Below are positions 33,960 to 43,557 of a stretch of 64,000 bases of DNA, in pieces. The stretch comes from CAWEFA01 sp963851385 (lineage in GTDB: Bacteria; Bacteroidota; Bacteroidia; Bacteroidales; DTGW01), in the NCBI GenBank assembly GCA_963851385.1, contig CAWKPE010000014.1, positions 62,001 through 126,000 of the forward strand. The letters run 5' to 3'. The notes beneath the pieces are model-generated. The model did not search any database. It was not told the origin of the DNA and saw only the letters and a program-made list of their open reading frames with translations. Within the stretch, counting starts at the first letter, position 1, and each line of letters begins with the position of its first letter. Position numbers and translations under genes: made by a program.

Positions 33960-34071
33960 AAAATATGCCTTACTTTTTTTACTTTTGGCATATGCAAAGT
34001 AATATTATAATTTGATTAGATACAAGTTACATTTTTCAATTATCTGAAAGCGACAAACATCTAATGATTGA

Positions 34072-34875
34072 ATGGCAATAATTACAATCACAACCGACTG
34101 GTTCAACAACGATTATTACCTTGGAGCTTTGAAGGGGAAGATATTAAATTTACTTCCGGAGGTTCAAATTGTTGATATTACTCATCAGATACATTCTTTT
34201 GCTTTTACACAGGCTGCATTTATTTTGGGAAACAGCTACAAATCGTTTCCTGCAGGAACAGTTCATATTGTCGGGGTAAACAGCGAAGCTTCTGAAGATA
34301 ATCCGTATGTAGCAATAAAACATGAAGGACATTATTTTGTGGGTGCAGACAATGGTGTATTTGGGCTCATATTTACTGAATCGGAATTTAAAGCAGTCAG
34401 GCTTAGTAAAATTGTTGAAACAACATTTCCTGAACTTGACGTATTTGCTGAAGCTGCCGTATTTCTGTCTAAAGGAGGTAAATTTGAAAAGTTGGGTACT
34501 TCTTACTCGAAATTATGTATGCTGGCTCCTTTGTTACCAACCATTGACAATTCTGTAATTAATGGGAGTATTATTTATATAGACTCCTTTGGCGATGCAA
34601 TAACAAATATTTCACAAGAAATTTTTATAAAAGTTGGGAAGGAGAGACGTTTTGAAATTCTTGTTCAGAGTAATCATAATAAAATAAAAAAGGTAAACAA
34701 CTTTTACCACGAAACTGCAGAAGGTGATTTGCTGGCTTTGTTTAATTCAACAGGGATGCTTGAAATTGCCATAAATAAAGGAAATGCAGCCCAGTTATTA
34801 AATCTGGGAATCAATTCAGTTGTAAGAATAAAATTTTATGATACATCTGAACAGGAAGATTTGAAGCTGACATGA
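34072..34875 (+). CDS. SAM hydrolase/SAM-dependent halogenase-fold protein (DUF62)
   Basis: A 267-aa protein of the S-adenosyl-L-methionine hydroxide adenosyltransferase family, which mostly hydrolyses SAM to adenosine and methionine; true chlorinases and fluorinases are rare members. The N-terminal TITTDWFNNDYYLGALKG motif holds the conserved Asp, HIVGVNSEA and GADNGVFGLIF follow, and the C-terminal beta-barrel contains YIDSFGDAITNIS. Halogenase-specific loops are not evident, so hydrolase is the better call. Adjacent genes give no pathway. Confidence 0.88.
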   Translation: MAIITITTDWFNNDYYLGALKGKILNLLPEVQIVDITHQIHSFAFTQAAFILGNSYKSFPAGTVHIVGVNSEASEDNPYVAIKHEGHYFVGADNGVFGLIFTESEFKAVRLSKIVETTFPELDVFAEAAVFLSKGGKFEKLGTSYSKLCMLAPLLPTIDNSVINGSIIYIDSFGDAITNISQEIFIKVGKERRFEILVQSNHNKIKKVNNFYHETAEGDLLALFNSTGMLEIAINKGNAAQLLNLGINSVVRIKFYDTSEQEDLKLT

Positions 34876-35018
34876 AACCGGAAACAAGATACTAGATACA
34901 AGATGCAGGATACTCGGCAAACCCAAAACTAATAGCAAATAGCCAATAGAATTGCCGTCGCCTAAAGCCTTTTTAAATAAAGAAATTTGGATTATTTTTG
35001 AATAATTAATCAAAAAAT

Positions 35019-36767
35019 ATGTTATCGCGCCTTAGCAACTGCACAGTTGAAATAAAGAACCGAAAATTTACTACTCCGGAAGGCAAGATATTACCTAAAA
35101 CTGCTGTTGTGACCTTTAGTCATGCTGACAAAACAGGAAAGAAAATTGAACGTTTCGGATATCTTGACGCAGATAAAATTTACAAGTTAATAGATGATCA
35201 TAAAGATATTTGCCTCGACTATTGCTATATCAATAGATTGTCACTTTCGGAGTATCGTGCCGATAACGAGATGGATAAAAAAGAATTTATCAAAATAAAA
35301 AGCTTTTCGGCAAGGAATGCTTTTTTTAACAACCAAATGATAATTGACCTTTCATATGCTGAAATTGAAGATGGTGACATAAGTTTTGAAAATTCGTGTT
35401 TTGCAAGAGGTGATTTGACATTTAATTCATCAAAATTTTCTATCGGCAAAGTCAGTTTTGCATATGTTCTTTTCAATTGTGATTTGGTTGATTTTGCAAA
35501 CATTTCCTTTAATTCGGGAGAAGTTACTTTTAAAAATGCAATTTTTACAAAAGGTGTAAAGGATTTTCAATATGCCGATTTTGGAGATGGAGATGTAACA
35601 TTTATCAATACAGAATTTAATAGTGGAGACGTATCTTTTATTAACGCATTCTTTGGTGATGGCGAATTATCTTTTAAAGTAGCCAGGTTTGGAACAGGTA
35701 AAAAAGACTTTCACTATGCCAAGTTTGGAGATGGCGATATCAGTTTCGAAAGAACTGAATTTGGCGATGGAAGAGTTGATTTTCGCAAAGTTGAATTTAA
35801 CCAATGCCGCGTGAATTTTAATCGTGCCATACTTGGACACGGAGGACTTTCTTTCGAAGGTTGCGAACTGAAAACCGGTAAATTCAATTTTAAAAAAGTA
35901 CAAATGGGAGATGGAGGTCTTGATTTTTCATTAGCTGAATTTGAGAATGCTGATGCGTTTTTCGATGGTTCTGAATATGGAAAAGGTTCGATAAATTTTT
36001 ATAATTCCAAATTTTCCAAATTATCACTTAAATCATGCCATCTTGATTCTTATGTGGATTTACGATTGGCAAAAGCAGAGTATTTAGATTTATCCGATAC
36101 AATTATTCGAGATATTCTGGATTTAAAACCATACGATTTTCCGGTAGATATTCGGGTAATAAATTTTGCTGGTATGCGACTGGTAGGAAGAATTTATATG
36201 GGATGGCATCAAAATAATGTAAAAAGTCTTATAGAAAATCAAACAGAAACTTCAGAACGAAGTAAGGGAGAACAATTCAGAACTCTTAAGCAAAATTTTA
36301 ATGTCACTGGACAATATTCCGATGAAGATGAATCTTATGTTTATTTTAAGAGATATGAAGCCAAGGCTATGCTACATGAAGCTACAAACAAAAAATGGAT
36401 TAATTCAATTTGGCATTATCCTTCGTATTGGTTTAAGTGGCTTGTATTTGATAAAATAGGTTTGTATGCAACTGCACCTGGTCGTGTGCTTCAAAGTGTA
36501 ATTTTTATTTGGATGATTTTTGGACTAATTTATTACTTTCTTCAACAACTGGGTTTAGGAAAAACAGTCTCGGCATTTGGTAATCCTGATCATATGTCTA
36601 TTTTAGCCCAATCGTTTTACCACAGTGCGATTACATTTTTTACAATTGGCTATGGCGACGTTTATCCACAGCATGTAAGCAGAGCTTTTTCTGCTCTTGA
36701 AGGTTTTATGGGCGTGTTTATGATGTCTTACTTTACAGTTGCTTTTGTAAGAAAAGTTTTAAGATAA
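35019..36767 (+). CDS. Beta-helix (pentapeptide-like) protein fused to a two-helix K+ channel pore
   Basis: A 582-aa protein. Residues about 90-400 are a long series of strand repeats with a roughly 20-residue period (GDGDVTFINTEFNSG, GDGELSFKVARFG, GDGDISFERTEFGDG), resembling a right-handed quadrilateral or parallel beta-helix with Phe ladders. The C-terminal 110 residues have one membrane helix (about 487-507), a pore loop with the selectivity filter TIGYGD, and a second helix (about 560-578), i.e. an Ion_trans_2 pore. The helix could be a cytoplasmic sensor or scaffold for a K+ channel. The filter is textbook; the role of the repeats is inference. Confidence 0.85.
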   Translation: MLSRLSNCTVEIKNRKFTTPEGKILPKTAVVTFSHADKTGKKIERFGYLDADKIYKLIDDHKDICLDYCYINRLSLSEYRADNEMDKKEFIKIKSFSARNAFFNNQMIIDLSYAEIEDGDISFENSCFARGDLTFNSSKFSIGKVSFAYVLFNCDLVDFANISFNSGEVTFKNAIFTKGVKDFQYADFGDGDVTFINTEFNSGDVSFINAFFGDGELSFKVARFGTGKKDFHYAKFGDGDISFERTEFGDGRVDFRKVEFNQCRVNFNRAILGHGGLSFEGCELKTGKFNFKKVQMGDGGLDFSLAEFENADAFFDGSEYGKGSINFYNSKFSKLSLKSCHLDSYVDLRLAKAEYLDLSDTIIRDILDLKPYDFPVDIRVINFAGMRLVGRIYMGWHQNNVKSLIENQTETSERSKGEQFRTLKQNFNVTGQYSDEDESYVYFKRYEAKAMLHEATNKKWINSIWHYPSYWFKWLVFDKIGLYATAPGRVLQSVIFIWMIFGLIYYFLQQLGLGKTVSAFGNPDHMSILAQSFYHSAITFFTIGYGDVYPQHVSRAFSALEGFMGVFMMSYFTVAFVRKVLR

Positions 36768-36800
36768 TGTGCTAATGTGCTAATGTGCTAATGTGACAAT
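36768..36800. repeat. Short tandem octamer repeat TGCTAATG
   Basis: About four copies of TGCTAATG (the last degenerate) follow the channel gene stop, between convergent genes. It is another example of the short-word intergenic runs in this genome. Confidence 0.8.
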
Positions 36801-36816
36801 GCCCAAGACCTAATGA

Positions 36817-37812
36817 CTAATGACTTCTTAAATATCTGCAAACTTCATAAATACTCATAAATTCTTTTTTTTCTGAAAATCTTTTGATAACAAATAAGTT
36901 TTGATTGTTGCTGGTTATAACTTCAATACTTCTATTTGCATTAATGTCTATTGAAATACCAATTCTTTCCATCGCTTTTGAAATAATATCGAAAATAAAT
37001 CCAGGATTACATTTAAGTGCAATAGTTTGAGAGAAACTTTTGGATTGCCTAAAAGTACCGGATTGCCAAATGAATTCTAATTTATTTCCAAAAAGTTCTG
37101 AAAATGAATTATCAAATATTAAATCTTCTGGGGCACCTTGTTTTACTTCTTTATCGTTCATCAGCCATATTTTATCAGATTCAGTCAAAGCAATATTCAG
37201 ATCGTGTGTTGAGAAAATAACAGTTTTTTGTTTTTTATGTGCTAAATCGCGAAGTATATGTACAATTTCATATTTGTTAATCAAATCCAGGTATGCAGTT
37301 GGTTCATCCATTATAATAATTGGTGTATCCTGTGCTAAAGCTCTTGCTATCTGTGCACGTTGTCTTTCACTGTCACTTATTTCATTTATAGATGTTGTTT
37401 TCAGGTTATTTAATTTGACCTGTTCTATAGATTCTTCGATTATCTTTTTATCAGTATTCGTCAAGTTTCCAAGCCAATTTGTATATGGGAATCTTCCTAA
37501 AGCAATTAACTGGTAAACTGATAAATTTGGTACTCTTAATGGTTCGGTGGAAACAAAACTTAAAAGCGTTGAATATTTGTCTCTGTCTATTTTTTGTTGA
37601 AGTTGATTATTGATTAATATTGTGCCGGAAATAAATGGCTGCAAACGGGCAATTGTCCGTAACAATGTGCTTTTGCCTATGCCGTTGGGTCCGATTAATG
37701 CAATGAGTTCGCTTTTTAAAGCATCGAAATTCATTGTTGGGCCTATCTGTTTTGATTGACCTCCGCGGGCATGATAACCGATACTTAAATCTGATAACTC
37801 AAGTGTTTTCAT
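36817..37812 (-). CDS. btuD: ABC transporter ATP-binding protein, vitamin B12 (BtuD-like)
   Basis: A 331-aa ATPase. Walker A is GPNGIGKST, Walker B is IIIMDEPTAYLD, and the H-loop FSTHDLN is present. The ABC signature is degenerate (ISDSERQR for LSGGQ), a pattern I have seen in Bacteroidota Fe/B12 ATPases. It has about 70 extra C-terminal residues after the ATPase core. It is the last gene of the riboswitch-led cluster and starts 1 bp from the permease stop, so they are co-translated. The substrate is B12 by context; the family also carries siderophores. Confidence 0.87.
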   Translation of the reverse strand: MKTLELSDLSIGYHARGGQSKQIGPTMNFDALKSELIALIGPNGIGKSTLLRTIARLQPFISGTILINNQLQQKIDRDKYSTLLSFVSTEPLRVPNLSVYQLIALGRFPYTNWLGNLTNTDKKIIEESIEQVKLNNLKTTSINEISDSERQRAQIARALAQDTPIIIMDEPTAYLDLINKYEIVHILRDLAHKKQKTVIFSTHDLNIALTESDKIWLMNDKEVKQGAPEDLIFDNSFSELFGNKLEFIWQSGTFRQSKSFSQTIALKCNPGFIFDIISKAMERIGISIDINANRSIEVITSNNQNLFVIKRFSEKKEFMSIYEVCRYLRSH

Positions 37813-37813
37813 A

Positions 37814-38836
37814 TTACCATGGATTCAAACTTTTATTTTTTGTAATAATCCAGATAACTATTGGAATACCAATAAACGCAGTAATAGAATTTATGGGCAA
37901 TGTGAGGTTTGAACCGGGCAACTGTGAGATTATATCACATATTAACATAATAGCAGCACCTATTATAATTGCAGCCAAAAGAAGAACTTTATGCTCGCTG
38001 GTCTTAAAAATGAGCCTGCAAATATGCGGCACAGCAATACCTATAAATGCAATAGGTCCACAGAATGCCGTAATACTTCCTGCAAGAATACTGGTACTTA
38101 AAAAAACAATCATCCTAGTTGCTTTAATATTCATTCCCATCGTAACTGCGTATTTTTCTCCTAATAAAAGAGCATCGAGTTTTTTTACAGAAATAAAGGA
38201 AAGTAAAAGACCAGTTGTTAAACAACAACCTAATATTCCAATTTGCAACATGCTAACATGTCCCAGACTGCCTAACGTCCAAACAACGAAAGATTTTAAT
38301 TGAGACTCGCTTCCAAAATATTGTAAAATACTTACAACGGAAGAAATAGCTGCTCCTATCATTATACCCAATATCAGGATGGTCATGATATCTCGGACTT
38401 TTGATGAAACAAACAGGATGAGAAAAAGGGAAGCTGCTGCACCTATACATGCTGCAACAATTAATACCCAGTTTCCAAAAATACTTGAAAAATATGCTGT
38501 TGAAAACAAAGACATACCAAGAACAAGCAATGCCACTCCTAAACTGGCGCCTGAATTAATGCCCAGAACATCAGGTCCGGCAAGTGGATTTCGGAAAACA
38601 GTTTGCATTTGCAGTCCGCTTACACTAAGAGCTATGCCGGCCGATATTGCAGCCAATGCTTTTGGCAGTCTGAAATCAAAAATTACAATATCCCATTCCT
38701 TATTTGCACTGTGTCCTGTTACAAGTGATTTTGCAATTTCAAAAAAGGAAATATTAACTGAACCCAGGAATAAGTCAAGTAAGAAAAGCAATAATAACAG
38801 AAATGACAAAAAGTAAAATATAGCACTTTTACTCAT
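37814..38836 (-). CDS. btuC: FecCD-family permease, vitamin B12 (BtuC-like)
   Basis: A 340-aa permease with about ten membrane helices of the FecCD type. Conserved stretches are LAGPDVLGINSGASLGVA, FCGPIAFIGIAVPHI and the RLIFKTSEHK cytoplasmic loop that contacts the ATPase. It is immediately followed by the ATPase gene and comes after a substrate-binding lipoprotein and a small gene on the same strand. Together they form a B12-type importer across the inner membrane. Confidence 0.9.
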   Translation of the reverse strand: MSKSAIFYFLSFLLLLLFLLDLFLGSVNISFFEIAKSLVTGHSANKEWDIVIFDFRLPKALAAISAGIALSVSGLQMQTVFRNPLAGPDVLGINSGASLGVALLVLGMSLFSTAYFSSIFGNWVLIVAACIGAAASLFLILFVSSKVRDIMTILILGIMIGAAISSVVSILQYFGSESQLKSFVVWTLGSLGHVSMLQIGILGCCLTTGLLLSFISVKKLDALLLGEKYAVTMGMNIKATRMIVFLSTSILAGSITAFCGPIAFIGIAVPHICRLIFKTSEHKVLLLAAIIIGAAIMLICDIISQLPGSNLTLPINSITAFIGIPIVIWIITKNKSLNPW

Positions 38837-38904
38837 AATGGTAAGAAAATAATATCAATGCAAATATTATTTGCAGATAAAAATCCTGCTTTATTAATTA
38901 CTAG

Positions 38905-39183
38905 TTATTTCTTTTTTTTCAATTTATCGAGCGCCAAAACACTTTTTTCAAAGTCAGTTCTGATTTTTTTAAAATGTTCTTTTACCAGTTTTGGATCATC
39001 TTTTTTTTCAATATTATTAATACGATTTACCAAATCATTTCTATTGTTTAAAATAGTTGCCGCTACTTCATTTACTAGTTTTGGATCCATGTCAACATGA
39101 ATGTACTGATAGGTAAAACATTCTGTTATTAACTCATTGGTGAGATAATTCAGATTTTTCTTAAGATTTTTTTTGCTAGCCAT
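38905..39183 (-). CDS. Small basic cytoplasmic protein of unknown function
   Basis: A 92-aa, Lys-rich protein, predicted all-helical, without signal peptide or membrane segment (LTNELITECFTYQYIHVDMDPKLVNEVAATIL). It sits between the binding-protein gene and the permease gene of the B12 cluster. A composite (CTTTGAA)n repeat lies directly upstream of its ATG. No family recognised. Confidence 0.6.
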   Translation of the reverse strand: MASKKNLKKNLNYLTNELITECFTYQYIHVDMDPKLVNEVAATILNNRNDLVNRINNIEKKDDPKLVKEHFKKIRTDFEKSVLALDKLKKKK

Positions 39184-39187
39184 TATA

Positions 39188-39310
39188 ATAAGTTCAAAGT
39201 TTAAAGTTCAAAGTTCATGTTTCAAAAGTTAAAGAATAATTGTTTTTTTATATCAGTAATCAGTAATCAGAAATCAGAAATCAGAAATCAGAAATCAGAA
39301 ATCAGAAATT
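39188..39310. repeat. Composite dispersed repeat, copy C
   Basis: AAGTTCAAAGTTTAAAGTTCAAAG (from about 39190) is followed by a degenerate core and then ATCAGTAATCAGTAATCAG and six copies of AAATCAG. Block order is as in copies at 16648 and 49902, and on the minus strand the CTTTGAA block again precedes a start codon (39183). Confidence 0.75.
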
Positions 39311-39349
39311 TTCTTTCATCCTTATCCTTTTACCTTTCATTCCTTTTCA

Positions 39350-40489
39350 TCAATAAATCTTTTTATAATAATATAGTTTTTGATCTGGTAATAACTCAGG
39401 GTGTAAAATTACAATTAAATCTTTTAAGATGAGATGTGGATTTACAGCACCTGATTCCCAAAAATCATTTCCGCCATTGTTATTTTGAAGTGCGTTATTA
39501 TTAAACAATTTGTTTTTTTTAAAAGGAAGCAAATTACCAAATCTTGAATCAACCGAAAGAATTTCAGCTTTAGAATTGACTGAACCAATGTTGATCCAAA
39601 AGTCTGCATCTAATGCCTGATGAAAAACAGTTTCCAAATCTATAGGAACACTCTCACTGGAATTAAAGTTTTTCCATAAATAATTACCGCCGGCATCTTC
39701 AATTAGCTTTGCAATGTACGATTTGCCGCCTGCAACAAGCCAACTGCCGTTCCATGGCAGATTAACTATTACAGAAGGTTTAAATTGAATTTCATTTGCC
39801 AGGGACTTAAGTTTATTATATTGATCAGCAACAGAGTCAAATTTTATTTTTGCAATATCCTGTTTATTAAAAAATTCAGCAAAAAACTTTAACCATTCTG
39901 CTTTGGCCAATGGATTTGACTCCAAGTACTCCCCAACAAGTACTACTTGAATTCCCAATTCCTTAAATTTATTTAAATATTCGGAAATTTCACCTCCAAC
40001 TCCATAAGCAAATACCACATCCGGTTTAAGGTTAATCAACAATTCGTAATTCAGGCTCTGCTCATAACCGACATCATGAATTTCATTTTTAGTTATCCTG
40101 TTTTTAATTATACTATTATTTATGAAACCTGAACCTGATATGCCCTTAATTGAATTTATTTCATTTAGAGCATCCAGGAATGCAATATATGAAGTTGACA
40201 TGCAGACAACCCTGTTTACAGGTATTTTAATGCAATTATTCTGACTTTGGTTTTTGTTCGTACAAATTTCATTTTTTAGATAATATTTTATTGAAATATT
40301 TTTCGCGAGTTGCCAGGGATTATAGACTTCGACAATTGTAGTAGATTTATTCTTTAGTATTCTAAATCCTGAAGCATAACGGTTTTTCAGAGTATCGAGT
40401 TGAACTGGCACTTCAGCTTGCCTGACAGTATGTACATTACATGCAAATAAAATTATAAGGAATGAAGTTGGAGTAATTATGCGCATCAC
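39350..40489 (-). CDS. btuF: B12 ABC transporter substrate-binding lipoprotein (BtuF-like)
   Basis: A 379-aa periplasmic binding protein of the TroA/FepB/BtuF class. Lipobox is ILFACN. The two lobes are recognisable: VVCMSTSYIAFLDALNEINSIKGISG in the N-lobe with the linker helix GIQVVLVGEY, and VIVNLPWNGSWLVAGGKSYIAKLIEDAGG in the C-lobe. Its ATG overlaps the upstream TPR gene by 4 bp. It belongs to the riboswitch-headed cluster, so cobalamin or cobinamide is the likely ligand. Confidence 0.85.
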   Translation of the reverse strand: MMRIITPTSFLIILFACNVHTVRQAEVPVQLDTLKNRYASGFRILKNKSTTIVEVYNPWQLAKNISIKYYLKNEICTNKNQSQNNCIKIPVNRVVCMSTSYIAFLDALNEINSIKGISGSGFINNSIIKNRITKNEIHDVGYEQSLNYELLINLKPDVVFAYGVGGEISEYLNKFKELGIQVVLVGEYLESNPLAKAEWLKFFAEFFNKQDIAKIKFDSVADQYNKLKSLANEIQFKPSVIVNLPWNGSWLVAGGKSYIAKLIEDAGGNYLWKNFNSSESVPIDLETVFHQALDADFWINIGSVNSKAEILSVDSRFGNLLPFKKNKLFNNNALQNNNGGNDFWESGAVNPHLILKDLIVILHPELLPDQKLYYYKKIY

Positions 40490-43400
40490 ATTTCTGTTTG
40501 AGTATAATACTCGCCTTCTCTTGCTTTTACCTGTGTATTAAAATACAATTGAGTAATAGGTTTATCATTTCTCATGTAATCAACACCTCCCCAGTTATAC
40601 TTGATTTCACGAAAATCGGTTGCCTGGTTTTCGCGTATGACTATGTAACGGGTAATAGTCCGGTTTTTTTCTTTATATATTTCGCAAGTGATACCGGAGG
40701 GATATTTAGCCAACAATTCTTTTAAATATTGTTCGCGTTCTGTATTACTTTTAAATTTAAGATCGGCAAGCTTTGGAGCATCTACTGGGTTTGTTTTAAC
40801 AGGAACTGGAGTATTCGTTTTATTTTCTTTAGCCAAAAGACTCTTTATTTCATTGATTTTTGCAATTTTTTGTTTTGGAAATGCTTCATCCGGCATAAAA
40901 GTTAAAGCTTTTTCATATTCTTTTTTAGCAGCATCATACTGTGCTTTATCAAAAAGATTGTTAGCTTTTGTTAATTCATCATTATAATTATTTTCATTTT
41001 GAATTTGTTTTTGTTTTTCAGCATCTTTTTGAGCAAGAATTTTATCTATTTCTTTTATTTTATCAGTTGGAGTCAATTCTTCCGGTTTAATAAGACTTGC
41101 TTCCTTATATTTTGCTTTTGCTGCTTCATAATTTTTATTTGAATACAAATCGTTAGCTTCATCTAATAATGACTTATAATTTTTATCATTGGCTTGCTGT
41201 TTCAGAATTTTATCAATTTCATCAATTCGTTGCTTAGGATATGGTTTATCTGTAAAAATAGCCTGTGCAGTCTGGTAACTTGTTCGTGAATTGTTATAAT
41301 CTTTGAGATTGTAATATTTATCAGCATCTGCAATAGCCTTGTCATACGCATCCTGCCTTGCTTTTTGATCAGACAGTTTTTTTAATTGATCAGAAATTTC
41401 TTTATCAGCTTTTGCAATTTGATCCAATGCATATTTATCATTCGCTTTGTAGCTCAATGCTTGATTATATGCAGATTTAGCCTGTTCAAATTGTTTTTTC
41501 TGAAAATTTCCATCAGCTGTTGTAATTGCTTGCTGATAATTTTTTTCAATTTCGTTTTGCTTTTTAATATTGCCAATTTCATTTATCCTTGAATAAGGAT
41601 ATGGCTCGTCCGGTAAATAGGATGAAGCTTCTTTATAGGATATTAATGCCTGATCATATTGCTGGCTTTTATACAAATTGTCGGCTTTGCTTATTGCAGT
41701 ATTATAAGCATCACGTTTAGCTTTTTTTTCTGCATCAACTCGGGCTTGTTCAGACAACAATTTGTCTATGTCATCAATTCTTTTGGTTGGGTAATCTGAA
41801 CCAGGTTTAAGAGTTAAGGCATCTTTATAATCTTGTTTTGCCTGACTGTAATTTTTAAGAGTAAAATTTTTATCCCCGGATTGAACTTTTAATGCATAAT
41901 CGTGTTCGTTTTTATCACTAAGTTCTTTTTGTATATCCTCAATCTCAGCCAGCTTCTGTTTTGGATATGATTCCGAAGGTAATATTAGCAATGCTTTCTG
42001 ATATGCAGCCTTTGCCGTTTCATAATCCGGTTTTTTTAATGCCTGATCGGCTTCAGCTATAGTTTTATTATACTGATCCTGTTTTGCCTTTTTATCTGCT
42101 TCGGTACGTTGTTGTTCAGCCAGGATATTGTCAATAGTTTTGATTTTATCTTTCGGATAATCTTCATTAGGTTTCAATGCCTGAGCCTTCTGATACTGAT
42201 CCTTGGCCGTAATAAAATCTTCATTGTCAAACGACTTATCGCCTTGTTTAATGTATGACTTATATTGTTGTTCGGTTTCCTTTTCTTTTGCTTTCAAATT
42301 AGCTTCATTCTCTTTCGTCTGTTTTTTAATAGTGTTATCTATTGTAGTAATCTGATTTTTCGGATAATCAGTACCGGGAATAATAGACATGGCATCCTGA
42401 TATGCCTTTTTAGCATCAACATAATTAGCGGCTTTAAAAAGCTTATCCGCTTCAGCTATTTTATTATTATAGCTATCTTGCTTGTTCTTGTCCTGTGCAG
42501 CTTTTGCTTGTATTTCTTTACACTTTTTATCAGATTCATTAACTTTTTGCTGAACAGCTGCATCATTAGATTTGATTAGCATTGCATCATTATAAAATTG
42601 CAAAGCTTTACAGGGATCATCAGTTGCAACCATGTCGCCTTGACTAATAAGCTGCTGGTACTTTGCTTCCTGATCAGCTTTATCCTGATCTTCCTTACTT
42701 TTTTGTGCTAAAAGTTTGTCAATAATCTGGATTTGAGAAGTTGGATATTCGGAATTTGGCCTCAATTCTAAAGCACGTTTGTAAAACTCTTTAGCCAAAG
42801 CGTACCTTTTGTTATTAAATTGCAAATCAGCTTGAGAAATGTAATCGTTATATAACTTTTCATTTGTTTTTTGACTGGAAAGAATTTTATTAATCTCAGC
42901 TATCTGATCCTTAACATATTTATCGTCTGGTCTTATTTTTAAAGCCTGGTTATATGTATCCAAAGCATCGGTGTATTTTTTTTCTGCGAATGATCTGTCA
43001 GCCTTTCGAACAATGCTGTTATACTTTTCTTCAATACATTTGTCGTTATCGTTTATGAGCTGTTGCTGTTTAGCATTCATGACTTTGTCATACTCTTTTT
43101 CGGGTAAAAAATCTCTTTTTACTTCGTTATAAACGAGTTTAACAACCGGACTCTGTAGAACAGTCAAATCAATGCCTTCACAAGGAACAAAGAGTAATAA
43201 TGGGAATCCAATTTCAAAATTAGTTTTCTCGTAATTCGGTACTTTGGTATTAACATAGATTAACTTGGTTACATAACCTTCATTGGATATTTCGATAGTA
43301 TATTCGGTATTCAAATTCAATTTGAAATTGACAGCTCCGTCACTTAATGTAGTAATGGTATTTATTAAAGTTGCTTTTTCGAAAAGTTTTGCAGTTGCAC

Positions 43401-43554
43401 CACGAAGTGTATGTTCTTCACTTCTTTCAACAATTATGTTAATTGCAATAGGCCCTTCAGCCTGCTTTACTTGACTATATAGGGGCTGCAAGCTGAAAAA
43501 TATTAGAAGCATGAAATTTAAAGCCGTCTCTGACAAAGTGTTAATGTTTTTCAT
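40486..43554 (-). CDS. Secreted TPR-repeat protein with twelve repeats
   Basis: A 1022-aa exported protein. After the signal peptide (ending LYSQ) there is a carboxypeptidase-regulatory-like beta domain (about 25-110). From about 165 to 900 are twelve repeats of a roughly 58-residue unit: an A-D-x-x-F/Y-x-x-K-x-Y-x-x-A-K-x-x-Y helix pair, the word LxPxxxYPxxKI, and IdxIL followed by a charged coiled linker. The 100-residue C-terminus is a separate beta-rich domain. It overlaps btuF by 4 bp and begins 3 bp after the protease gene. It probably acts as a periplasmic or surface scaffold; its link to B12 uptake is only by position. Confidence 0.8.
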   Translation of the reverse strand: MKNINTLSETALNFMLLIFFSLQPLYSQVKQAEGPIAINIIVERSEEHTLRGATAKLFEKATLINTITTLSDGAVNFKLNLNTEYTIEISNEGYVTKLIYVNTKVPNYEKTNFEIGFPLLLFVPCEGIDLTVLQSPVVKLVYNEVKRDFLPEKEYDKVMNAKQQQLINDNDKCIEEKYNSIVRKADRSFAEKKYTDALDTYNQALKIRPDDKYVKDQIAEINKILSSQKTNEKLYNDYISQADLQFNNKRYALAKEFYKRALELRPNSEYPTSQIQIIDKLLAQKSKEDQDKADQEAKYQQLISQGDMVATDDPCKALQFYNDAMLIKSNDAAVQQKVNESDKKCKEIQAKAAQDKNKQDSYNNKIAEADKLFKAANYVDAKKAYQDAMSIIPGTDYPKNQITTIDNTIKKQTKENEANLKAKEKETEQQYKSYIKQGDKSFDNEDFITAKDQYQKAQALKPNEDYPKDKIKTIDNILAEQQRTEADKKAKQDQYNKTIAEADQALKKPDYETAKAAYQKALLILPSESYPKQKLAEIEDIQKELSDKNEHDYALKVQSGDKNFTLKNYSQAKQDYKDALTLKPGSDYPTKRIDDIDKLLSEQARVDAEKKAKRDAYNTAISKADNLYKSQQYDQALISYKEASSYLPDEPYPYSRINEIGNIKKQNEIEKNYQQAITTADGNFQKKQFEQAKSAYNQALSYKANDKYALDQIAKADKEISDQLKKLSDQKARQDAYDKAIADADKYYNLKDYNNSRTSYQTAQAIFTDKPYPKQRIDEIDKILKQQANDKNYKSLLDEANDLYSNKNYEAAKAKYKEASLIKPEELTPTDKIKEIDKILAQKDAEKQKQIQNENNYNDELTKANNLFDKAQYDAAKKEYEKALTFMPDEAFPKQKIAKINEIKSLLAKENKTNTPVPVKTNPVDAPKLADLKFKSNTEREQYLKELLAKYPSGITCEIYKEKNRTITRYIVIRENQATDFREIKYNWGGVDYMRNDKPITQLYFNTQVKAREGEYYTQTEM

Positions 43555-43557
43555 AAT

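Noticed and set aside
34072..34875. Fluorinase or chlorinase
   Set aside because: Halogenase-specific loops are not evident and SAM hydrolases are far more common in this family.
40486..43554. Regular DNA periodicity as a CRISPR or satellite
   Set aside because: The period reflects about 58-residue TPR repeats in one intact reading frame.
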